From assembly GCA_963210315.1 (NCBI GenBank), contig OY723314.1:1-64000 (forward strand): a DNA stretch of 64,000 nt, given 5' to 3'. The notes below the pieces were generated by a model. It had not been told where the DNA came from. It was given only the letters and a program-made list of their open reading frames with translations, and made no database searches. The position numbers and the translations under genes were made by a program. Origin of the DNA: Rhynchopus euleeides (lineage: Eukaryota > Euglenozoa > Diplonemea > Diplonemida > Diplonemidae). Positions within the stretch are counted from its first letter, which is position 1. The number at the start of each line of letters is the position of its first letter. Shown here in pieces: positions 42,847 through 51,334 of the stretch.

Positions 42847-44840
42847 CTATACTCTACGTAGTCGAGCGGGGACCTGCTCCTTGCAGGTTCGACCACTCTG
42901 GCCCTCACTGGGTGGCGGCGCCTGTCGCGCGCGGCGCGGCGCGGCGCGGCGTGATCCCTGGGACGCTGTCCCCGCTGTCGCGCGACGCATGCCCGCTGCG
43001 GTGTACATCCTCGAGTTGAGGTTATTGTACAGCCTCTGCTCCTCTCTGTCTTGGAGGCGGACCTTGCAACGCCACGCATGCAGGGCTCGCCTCGCGGACT
43101 TGAACTCCTCCTCCGGGGAGCCAGGCTCTGGGGTGAACAGGGCGTCCCATTCAGCCACCGTCTTGGGGACGTCGGCGTCGTCAGCTGGGGTGCCTTTGTC
43201 GGCAGCCGTCGCGCTGCGCTTCCTGTCCGGGGGAGAGGCTGACACGTCACGGTCGGCCTTCCGCTTGCCTGTGTGCTGCGACGCTGAGGGGGCTGGTGCG
43301 TTCTCGCTGGTGGAGCCGCCCTGCTGCGCGTCGGAGGTGGAGTCGGTGGAGGAGGTGGAGGAGGTGGAGGGCTGAGCGGTCGCGTTCGACGAGGGGGCTG
43401 GTGCTGTAGAAGCAGAGGGAGAGCCGCCCGAGGTCGTGTGTGCGTTACCGTCCGTCGCAGCCCCGTCGCCTCCTCGGTCCGGCGGACGGGTACATGTCTC
43501 TCCGTCCGACACACAGCCCGTGCACGCTAGGCGATTGCAGCCTATGCATTCCCAGTGGGGCGTTCGGGTGTCAAACGGCTGCTCACATCTGACACACAGC
43601 ACCGACAGTTCGGCTGTCCCCCCGTCTACTCGGACCATGTGGAGGCCAGCCTCTGCGCCTCGGCAGCCGGTGGAGACGAGGGGTACGGCCGGTGCGAGGC
43701 GGAGCACGAAGGACCGCACCTGCTCCGAGATGTGGAGTGGGCTGTAGTGCGATGCCTTGAACTTGACACCCGCGACAGGCCCGTACGGCTTCCTCAGGGG
43801 GCGGTATATCCGCGGTGCAGTGTCATCAGCGAGCACGACGATCGGGGAGCCCGTCGCCCGCGCGGCCCCCTGCAGCGTCAGCTCGTCGGCCCACGACGCA
43901 ACGTTCATGCTGCCGGACTCGCGCATCTGCCGCGCCCACTCCTCGTAGGAGGGCTCCGCCCTGCTCCTCAGGTCAGCGTGGTCGCCGACCGCCTTCACGA
44001 CGTACTGCCGCAGGCCGTCTGCAGTCGCGCCGGCCTCGCCGAGGAGGAACGTGAGGGCGTCGAAGAAGCAGTTCCCGGGGGTGAACCGGAAGTCCTGCAC
44101 GTCCGGCATCTCCAGCACGCTCTGCTGCTTCGCGGTGGTGACTCCCGGAAGCGCGTGCTCCCTCGCGGTCAGCCACCGGGTCAGGACATCGTCCGCCGGC
44201 TCGGGGGCCGGCCCCGGGGGCGGCGGCGGGGGACCGGCGTCCTCGCTGTCGGTGCTGTCCTCGTCGTCATCCATCACCTCCTCCTGCACCACCGTCGTCG
44301 GCTCCGTGCGCCCGCACTGGCAGGGGTCCGTGACGTGCTCGACACAGTCAGGGCAGCTGGCTCTGAGGCAGTGTACACACCTGCCGTGGGTGTCCTGCGT
44401 GGAGAAGTCCGCTTCGCAGAACTGGCAGAACTCCGTCACGTCCTGCTCCCCCTCCGCCCGCTCAGTTCGCAGCCGCGGGCCCGCGCGTACGGTAGGCCGG
44501 GGCCCAGTCGTGCTCCCGCCCACCAACTCCTGCACGTCCGCCGGCAGGGTGAGCGCCTGGAAGCGGTCGCCTACTCCCCCGAGGGCGACCGCGGTGGCGA
44601 TCGGCTTGCACCCGGGGTCGCACACTGTCGGCGCGCGGTAGTCGCGGAAGACGATGATGTGCCTCCGCAGCACGCACGCCGCCCCGCGAATGAGCACGTC
44701 GTCGGCCCACGTCGCTTCGTCTTCCCTCTCGAAAGCGGACATGCGGCTGGCCCACGCCGCTGGGTCTGCCAGGAGCCCCGACAGTTCGGGGGAGGATCGT
44801 ACCCGGGCGACGGCCTGTCTGCGGAGTGGCCCTGCCTCCA
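42847..44840 (-). CDS. LINE-1 protein, C-terminal part, copy A
   Basis: Open without interruption from the truncation point to the stop at 42847. In order: the end of the degenerate OTU-like domain (WADDVLIRGAACVLRRHIIVF), Cys-rich finger 1 (CQFC...CVHC...CPDC), an acidic Pro-rich linker, the OTU domain with GNCFFDALTFLLG and HYSPL, Cys-rich finger 2 (CVRC...CIGC...CTGC), a Ser/Thr/Ala-rich linker and the C-terminal helical region. It differs from copy C in two residues near its N-terminal end (FEREDE versus FEGGDE). Nothing here supplies reverse transcriptase, so this copy is dead. Confidence 0.88.
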
Positions 44841-44846
44841 GGGCCT

Positions 44847-44857
44847 AGGGTGGAGGG
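44847..44857 (+). repeat. Target-site duplication of A, right copy
   Basis: AGGGTGGAGGG, exact match to 41994-42004. Confidence 0.88.
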
Positions 44858-44995
44858 AGGCAGGGCCGCGACAGGTGGGCAGCCGGGAGAGGCGGCGGCA
44901 GGGGTGGCGGCGACCGTAGGGACCGTGGCGGCGGGCAGGAGAGGCAGGCTGCGGTGATCGGAGTAGGGGGCCAGGGGCCCCGTCGGCGGAGGTGA
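44847..44995 (+). CDS. LINE-2 protein, last segment with the stop codon
   Basis: The reading frame of 40595-42004 continues in phase after the second copy of the target duplication (44847-44857). It encodes an Arg/Gly-rich tail (RDRWAAGRGGGRGGDRRDRGGG) and ends at TGA 44993-44995. That the frame stays open across the insertion shows A landed in a coding sequence. Confidence 0.75.
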
Positions 44996-45784
44996 AGCGT
45001 TCATGCAGGGAGAGGACGGTGCACGTAGGGTGCAACCTCCTCCCCCCCCCTTCCCCCTCCTCCCCTCTTCGGTAGAGTCGTGTGTATAGTCCGTCTAGGG
45101 TGGGTGGTTGGGACCCCCGCGTCCGTTCCCCTCGCGCCTAGGCCCCCAAGCATCATCATCGATTCCAGTGTATAGTTTGACCTTCGAGCCGTGGGTCCGG
45201 AAAGTCCATTCGGTCCCACGGCGCCTAAACAAACAAATCTGATCGTCCCCCCCCCCGCCCCTCCCCCTTAATAGAGTCTTGCACAGTGTGAATAGTCTTG
45301 CCCTTTGGGGGGGTCGGTGGTGTCCGAAAAAGTTCGCCACAAACTCGGAGTGGCACCAGCAGAACGTGTGTGAGAGCCACGGCACCACGGACCCCTGTAA
45401 ATTCGCTCCCTGATTCCACCATTCCCCTCGATTCCGCCCCTCCTCTGCAGTTCCCTCCCCCAGTTCGAGTGGTTTGGAGGGATGGCCCGCTCGGTCCCGC
45501 AAACCGCTCGACAGGGACTGTTTCAACCCTGTTTTTTGCGCGTTCTGGGCCCTGGACTTTTCGAACGGTCGCCATTTGGGGAGAGACTGTAGAAGAGGTC
45601 TGGCCCTTGTTGTTCGAACTTGCCAAGTACACGGCCCTCTAGCCTCTAGCCTCTGCCACACGTGGCCAACAGCAACTGTGTCGTTGGCTTCCGCCCTGCA
45701 TGTCATCTCGACAAGCAGCAGACACCCCAAGAGCAGAGGTGGAGAGTAGCAGTCCCCCGGTTCGCCCCCGGGTACCAAAAAAAA
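44996..45784 (+). other. LINE-2 3' UTR and poly(A)
   Basis: No convincing gene. It carries C-rich runs (45043-45062, 45248-45268) and, shortly before the tail, a small hairpin CCCCGGTTCGCCCCCGGG. It ends in eight A at 45777-45784, directly followed by LINE-1 fragment B. Confidence 0.65.
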
Positions 45785-46809
45785 GAGGGGGCACCGCCTG
45801 GTGGCCTTGTCCCTCCGCGTCGTCCGGGTCGGTGTCATCGAATGCAGCACCCTGGCCGACCTGGTCCGGCTCGAACCTGATGAAGTGGTCGGGGTCCAGG
45901 GGTGGGGCGGCCTCCACCTCGACTCTGTCGCGGGCCAGCGACCGGCAAGCCTTCGTAAGCTCCCCGCACTCGAGCAGGGTGGCGCCCAGGGTGTTGTTGA
46001 AGGCGGAGTTCACCCTGCACGCGTACTCCTGCGTCAGCTGCACTCGGCTCGCTCCTGTCCGCTCCGCCGCAAGGCGCCCGAGCTTCGAGAAGACGGAGTG
46101 TGCCGAGGGGGCGAGGCCGCCGAACAACTCCATGGCGTAGGGGGCGAACACGAGGCCTCGCGCCACACACGCGTCCCGGTACTGCCGGTTCTTCGTCGCC
46201 TCGCCCTGGGCTGCCGCCGCTCCCGTGAAACGGGCTGCCGCCTGCACGTAAGAAGCGGCCACGGGGTTCTTGACGGTGATGTCAATGACTCGTGGCCAGA
46301 TCCTCCTAGTCACGAGGTCGCCCGGGCGCTGCCCATCCTGCAGGAGATGCAGAGACTCCATCTCGGGGTTCGTGCCCGCCTCCTGTGCCAGGGCGAACAG
46401 GGCGTCCCGGGTGGCGTCGTGTCTGCGGGTTAAAGCCCCGCCCTGGTTGCAGTCGAAGGCGTGGGTCCCCATCTCGTCCAGTTCCCTGCCGCACTTCTCG
46501 CAGACGGTATCCGGCTCGAAGAGGGGAATGCCAAGGCGGGCGCGTGACACGGCGATCATCTGGCGACCCTCGATGCGGCTGTTCTCCGAGAGCTTCCCCC
46601 CGAGGAAAGCGCCGGCGTGGGGCAGCGACAGCGATCGCAGGCGGGCTCTGTCGTGGGCGTCGGACTCTTCGAACAGCTCGCGGTACTGGCGGCTGACGAT
46701 CGCGCGGGAGAGTTCCCTCTGCTCGACATCCCCCACGGGGGCTTGCGTGGGGTCGCGCCGTTCGTCCTCGTCCACAGCGTTGTTGTGAGCGAGGCAGGTG
46801 GTCTCCCAT
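45785..46809 (-). mobile_element. LINE-1 fragment B, internal piece
   Basis: Matches 49870-50894 of copy C at a constant offset of 4085, with a few substitutions. Its low end abuts the A tail of LINE-2; its high end stops in mid-codon at the T-run of copy C. It is therefore a remnant cut on both sides by later events. It still encodes the restriction-like endonuclease: Cys finger CEKC...H...C, then RPGDL and IDITV. Confidence 0.9.
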
Positions 46810-46816
46810 TTTTTTT

Positions 46817-47623
46817 GCACCGACTGCCCGTCAGGTGGACCACCGGGTGGGGAGAGAACCGGTGTGAGGCACTTGGGTCCGTCCAGGTGGGCAGGGAACC
46901 TGGGGGCGGGGGGCCTCAAATCCCTCTCTCTCATGCGCTCTCTGGGCACAATGGCCTGTGTCTCATCCCATCCACCACCAAACCTCCCAGGCACAACGAG
47001 ACAAGGTCTTGACACACATCCTCACTTCCCCAGACCCCGACCGCCCTCTTCCATCCCATGACCCAGTCCGAAGGCAAATAAGCGTGAAAGGTAATGCAGA
47101 AGGACAAGAATAGCAGTGACGGTGGATCCAGGGAGCCAAATTTCCTGGATTACTGGTGCCATGGTGCTCATGGGGGCCAAAACCAGGGCGATCTCCTGTA
47201 GGGATGGCACTTTGACGAGGCTCCCTGGGTCCGCCTATCGGGGGCGCCAAAACGGGCAACGACGGGGGTAAAAAGGGATGAGGCGGGAGGGCACCTGGAG
47301 GGGACCTGGAGGGGGGACCCGTGACCTGGCAGAGAAGGTAACGAAACGCGGGGCAGAGGGGCATGCAGTGACGGCGGTGGGTCCTGTGAGTTGGGATGCC
47401 TATTCCCTGGTGCTGTGGTGCTCACAGGGCCGGGGACAGGGGGTCTCGTTGAGGGACAACACTGAACTGACTCGTCGGGCCGACCGTGCCTGCCGCGAGG
47501 GGGAGTTGGGGGGGGAGGGGGGGGGGGGACGGAGAAGGGGGTATTCACAGCACCTGTGTGTGCTCTACTGCACAAAGGCATCTGGTCTAGGGGGGGGGAT
47601 CTACCTCCACTCAAAACTCTACT
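46817..47623 (-). other. LINE-1 3' UTR, copy C
   Basis: Same sequence as in copy A, but the terminus before the A tail lies 10 bases further in (after ...CAGTCGGTGC). No gene recognised. Confidence 0.8.
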
Positions 47624-50600
47624 CTATACTCTACGTAGTCGAGCGGGGACCTGCTCCTTGCAGGTTCGACCACTCTGGCCCTCACTGGGTGGCGGCGCCT
47701 GTCGCGCGCGGCGCGGCGCGGCGCGGCGTGATCCCTGGGACGCTGTCCCCGCTGTCGCGCGACGCATGCCCGCTGCGGTGTACATCCTCGAGTTGAGGTT
47801 ATTGTACAGCCTCTGCTCCTCTCTGTCTTGGAGGCGGACCTTGCAACGCCACGCATGCAGGGCTCGCCTCGCGGACTTGAACTCCTCCTCCGGGGAGCCA
47901 GGCTCTGGGGTGAACAGGGCGTCCCATTCAGCCACCGTCTTGGGGACGTCGGCGTCGTCAGCTGGGGTGCCTTTGTCGGCAGCCGTCGCGCTGCGCTTCC
48001 TGTCCGGGGGAGAGGCTGACACGTCACGGTCGGCCTTCCGCTTGCCTGTGTGCTGCGACGCTGAGGGGGCTGGTGCGTTCTCGCTGGTGGAGCCGCCCTG
48101 CTGCGCGTCGGAGGTGGAGTCGGTGGAGGAGGTGGAGGAGGTGGAGGGCTGAGCGGTCGCGTTCGACGAGGGGGCTGGTGCTGTAGAAGCAGAGGGAGAG
48201 CCGCCCGAGGTCGTGTGTGCGTTACCGTCCGTCGCAGCCCCGTCGCCTCCTCGGTCCGGCGGACGGGTACATGTCTCTCCGTCCGACACACAGCCCGTGC
48301 ACGCTAGGCGATTGCAGCCTATGCATTCCCAGTGGGGCGTTCGGGTGTCAAACGGCTGCTCACATCTGACACACAGCACCGACAGTTCGGCTGTCCCCCC
48401 GTCTACTCGGACCATGTGGAGGCCAGCCTCTGCGCCTCGGCAGCCGGTGGAGACGAGGGGTACGGCCGGTGCGAGGCGGAGCACGAAGGACCGCACCTGC
48501 TCCGAGATGTGGAGTGGGCTGTAGTGCGATGCCTTGAACTTGACACCCGCGACAGGCCCGTACGGCTTCCTCAGGGGGCGGTATATCCGCGGTGCAGTGT
48601 CATCAGCGAGCACGACGATCGGGGAGCCCGTCGCCCGCGCGGCCCCCTGCAGCGTCAGCTCGTCGGCCCACGACGCAACGTTCATGCTGCCGGACTCGCG
48701 CATCTGCCGCGCCCACTCCTCGTAGGAGGGCTCCGCCCTGCTCCTCAGGTCAGCGTGGTCGCCGACCGCCTTCACGACGTACTGCCGCAGGCCGTCTGCA
48801 GTCGCGCCGGCCTCGCCGAGGAGGAACGTGAGGGCGTCGAAGAAGCAGTTCCCGGGGGTGAACCGGAAGTCCTGCACGTCCGGCATCTCCAGCACGCTCT
48901 GCTGCTTCGCGGTGGTGACTCCCGGAAGCGCGTGCTCCCTCGCGGTCAGCCACCGGGTCAGGACATCGTCCGCCGGCTCGGGGGCCGGCCCCGGGGGCGG
49001 CGGCGGGGGACCGGCGTCCTCGCTGTCGGTGCTGTCCTCGTCGTCATCCATCACCTCCTCCTGCACCACCGTCGTCGGCTCCGTGCGCCCGCACTGGCAG
49101 GGGTCCGTGACGTGCTCGACACAGTCAGGGCAGCTGGCTCTGAGGCAGTGTACACACCTGCCGTGGGTGTCCTGCGTGGAGAAGTCCGCTTCGCAGAACT
49201 GGCAGAACTCCGTCACGTCCTGCTCCCCCTCCGCCCGCTCAGTTCGCAGCCGCGGGCCCGCGCGTACGGTAGGCCGGGGCCCAGTCGTGCTCCCGCCCAC
49301 CAACTCCTGCACGTCCGCCGGCAGGGTGAGCGCCTGGAAGCGGTCGCCTACTCCCCCGAGGGCGACCGCGGTGGCGATCGGCTTGCACCCGGGGTCGCAC
49401 ACTGTCGGCGCGCGGTAGTCGCGGAAGACGATGATGTGCCTCCGCAGCACGCACGCCGCCCCGCGAATGAGCACGTCGTCGGCCCACGTCGCTTCGTCTC
49501 CCCCCTCGAAAGCGGACATGCGGCTGGCCCACGCCGCTGGGTCTGCCAGGAGCCCCGACAGTTCGGGGGAGGATCGTACCCGGGCGACGGCCTGTCTGCG
49601 GAGTGGCCCTGCCTCCATCGGGGTCCCTGACGAGGCGAAGCCGTCCGCGAGGGCCACCAGCGCATCCGTGGGCACCCCCCCCGCGCCACCTCCCCCCAGC
49701 TGCTGCACCTGGAACACCGCCGGCAGGAGGTTCCCCAAGCCCCCCATCAGCGAGGTGAAGGACACCCCTACACCGTTGTGGGCAGACCGCCATTCACGCA
49801 CCAGGTCTTCCGGCGTCGGCGGCTCGCGGTCTACGGGTTTCTGGGCGGGACGCAGGGGCTCGTCTGAGGGAGGGGGCACCGCCTGGTGGCCTTGTCCCTC
49901 CGCGTCGTCCGGGTCGGTGTCTTCGAATGCAGCACCCTGGCCGACCTGGTCCGGCTCGAACCTGATGAAGTGGTCGGGGTCCAGGGGTGGGGCGGCCTCC
50001 ACCTCGACTCTGTCGCGGGCCAGCGACCGGCAAGCCTTCGTAAGCTCCCCGCACTCGAGCAGGGTGGCGCCCAGGGTGTTGTTGAAGGCGGAGTTCACCC
50101 TGCACGCGTACTCCTGCGTCAGCTGCACTCGGCTCGCTCCTGTCCGCTCCGCCGCAAGGCGCCCGAGCTTCGAGAAGACGGAGTGTGCCGAGGGGGCGAG
50201 GCCGCCGAACAACTCCATGGCGTAGGGGGCGAACACGAGGCCTCGCGCCGCACACGCGTCCCGGTACTGCCGGTTCTTCGTCGCCTCGCCCTGGGCTGCC
50301 GCCGCTCCCGTGAAACGGGCTGCCGCCTGCACGTAAGAAGCGGCCACGGGGTTCTTGACGGTGATGTCAATGACTCGTGGCCAGATCCTCCTAGTCACGA
50401 GGTCGCCCGGGCGCTGCCCATCCTGCAGGAGATGCAGAGACTCCATCTCGGGGTTCGTGCCCGCCTCCTGTGCCAGGGCGAACAGGGCGTCCCGGGTGGC
50501 GTCGTGTCTGCGGGTTAAAGCCCCGCCCTGGTTGCAGTCGAAGGCGTGGGTTCCCATCTCGTCCAGTTCCCTGCCGCACTTCTCGCAGACGGTATCCGGC

Positions 50601-51334
50601 TCGAAGAGGGGAATGCCAAGGCGGGCGCGTGACACGGCGATCATCTGGCGACCCTCGATGCGGCTGTTCTCCGAGAGCTTCCCCCCGAGGAAAGCGCCGG
50701 CGTGGGGCAGCGACAGCGATCGCAGGCGGGCTCTGTCGTGGGCGTCGGACTCTTCGAACAGCTCGCGGTACTGGCGGCTGACGATCGCGCGGGAGAGTTC
50801 CCTCTGCTCGACATCCCCCACGGGGGCTTGCGTGGGGTCGCGCCGTTCGTCCTCGTCCACAGCGTTGTTGTGAGCGAGGCAGGTGGTCTCCCATCCCTCC
50901 TCATCCCACGTGAAGTTGGGGTCGAGCTCCCGGCACAAGGAGTGGCCGTTCGCCGTGGACGCCAGGGCGGCTGCATGCCAGTGTTCGGCGGCGCGTCGAA
51001 TCCCCAGGCCCCCGAGCCTCACCGGCATGGTGGCCTGCCGCATGACTGATTCCGGCAGCACGTCGTCCTCGAGGGCGAGGATCCGGGCGAGGCACTTCTC
51101 CACGGAGGCGTCGCTCTTCCGGAGGTACTCCGTAACCCCCTTGTGTCCCATAGCCCTCATGTAAAACACGAGGCGGGCGAACCCCTCGCAGTGGCGGAGA
51201 AGGGCGAGGCCGACCTGCTTGTCCTGGAGCTTGGCCAAGGCGTCGAGGTACGGCTGGAACTCCAAGAGCTTCTTGTCCATGTAGCTCTCGCAGAAGGCTG
51301 CCGACCCGATCAAGGTCGCCTTGCTGCACCCCAC
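47624..51334 (-). CDS. LINE-1 protein, downstream part of copy C: RT thumb, endonuclease, two OTU-finger modules
   Basis: 1236 codons open to TAG at 47624. Numbering from 51334: residues 8-200 are the region after the RT core (LIGSAAFCESYMDKKL...). About 249-267 is a CCHC finger CEKC-x8-H-x3-C, and about 307-326 RPGDL...IDITV, the catalytic PD-(D/E)xK-like core of a restriction-like endonuclease. About 518-660 is a degenerate OTU-like domain without the GDC motif and with R in place of the late His. About 708-738 is Cys-rich finger 1. About 827-940 is an OTU domain with GNCFFDA and HYSPL. About 986-1015 is Cys-rich finger 2, then a Ser/Thr/Ala linker and a helical region at 1132-1190. The first codon is GTG within the RT motif and not a true start: the frame enters here because of the internal deletion. 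Confidence 0.88.
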   Translation of the reverse strand: MGCSKATLIGSAAFCESYMDKKLLEFQPYLDALAKLQDKQVGLALLRHCEGFARLVFYMRAMGHKGVTEYLRKSDASVEKCLARILALEDDVLPESVMRQATMPVRLGGLGIRRAAEHWHAAALASTANGHSLCRELDPNFTWDEEGWETTCLAHNNAVDEDERRDPTQAPVGDVEQRELSRAIVSRQYRELFEESDAHDRARLRSLSLPHAGAFLGGKLSENSRIEGRQMIAVSRARLGIPLFEPDTVCEKCGRELDEMGTHAFDCNQGGALTRRHDATRDALFALAQEAGTNPEMESLHLLQDGQRPGDLVTRRIWPRVIDITVKNPVAASYVQAAARFTGAAAAQGEATKNRQYRDACAARGLVFAPYAMELFGGLAPSAHSVFSKLGRLAAERTGASRVQLTQEYACRVNSAFNNTLGATLLECGELTKACRSLARDRVEVEAAPPLDPDHFIRFEPDQVGQGAAFEDTDPDDAEGQGHQAVPPPSDEPLRPAQKPVDREPPTPEDLVREWRSAHNGVGVSFTSLMGGLGNLLPAVFQVQQLGGGGAGGVPTDALVALADGFASSGTPMEAGPLRRQAVARVRSSPELSGLLADPAAWASRMSAFEGGDEATWADDVLIRGAACVLRRHIIVFRDYRAPTVCDPGCKPIATAVALGGVGDRFQALTLPADVQELVGGSTTGPRPTVRAGPRLRTERAEGEQDVTEFCQFCEADFSTQDTHGRCVHCLRASCPDCVEHVTDPCQCGRTEPTTVVQEEVMDDDEDSTDSEDAGPPPPPPGPAPEPADDVLTRWLTAREHALPGVTTAKQQSVLEMPDVQDFRFTPGNCFFDALTFLLGEAGATADGLRQYVVKAVGDHADLRSRAEPSYEEWARQMRESGSMNVASWADELTLQGAARATGSPIVVLADDTAPRIYRPLRKPYGPVAGVKFKASHYSPLHISEQVRSFVLRLAPAVPLVSTGCRGAEAGLHMVRVDGGTAELSVLCVRCEQPFDTRTPHWECIGCNRLACTGCVSDGETCTRPPDRGGDGAATDGNAHTTSGGSPSASTAPAPSSNATAQPSTSSTSSTDSTSDAQQGGSTSENAPAPSASQHTGKRKADRDVSASPPDRKRSATAADKGTPADDADVPKTVAEWDALFTPEPGSPEEEFKSARRALHAWRCKVRLQDREEQRLYNNLNSRMYTAAGMRRATAGTASQGSRRAAPRRARQAPPPSEGQSGRTCKEQVPARLRRV

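Larger units (their letters stand above)
42005..44846 (-). mobile_element. LINE-1 copy A, 5'-truncated, inserted in LINE-2
   Basis: A minus-strand insertion whose A tail appears as T25 at 42005-42029. Its 3' UTR starts at 42030, and the element matches copy C at an offset of +4777 up to 44840, where it is truncated. Six extra bases (44841-44846) precede the right target duplication. A single clean truncation with tail and target duplication is the signature of target-primed reverse transcription. Confidence 0.92.
40595..45784 (+). mobile_element. LINE-2: 5'-truncated plus-strand non-LTR retrotransposon, split by LINE-1 copy A
   Basis: The sequence turns abruptly GC-rich after the array. The element keeps the C-terminal part of its protein (40595-42004 and 44847-44995), a 3' UTR (44996-45776) and an 8-base A tail (45777-45784). 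The protein has the OTU tail, Cys-rich finger and C-terminal helical region in the same order as LINE-1 but with different sequence, so this is a separate related family. The 5' junction falls inside the CA repeat after tRNA-Cys; no target duplication is recognisable at the two ends, so truncation may come from insertion or from later breakage. Confidence 0.8.

Noticed and set aside
45000-45776. Small open frames of 70-135 codons in the LINE-2 3' UTR
   Set aside because: They overlap on both strands, have no recognisable motif, and end at the A tail of the element.
48332-49630. A 432-codon plus-strand open frame, also at 43555 and 57417
   Set aside because: It is antisense to the LINE-1 coding frame. 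GC-rich sequence leaves long antisense frames open; the minus-strand frame has recognisable motifs and this one has none.
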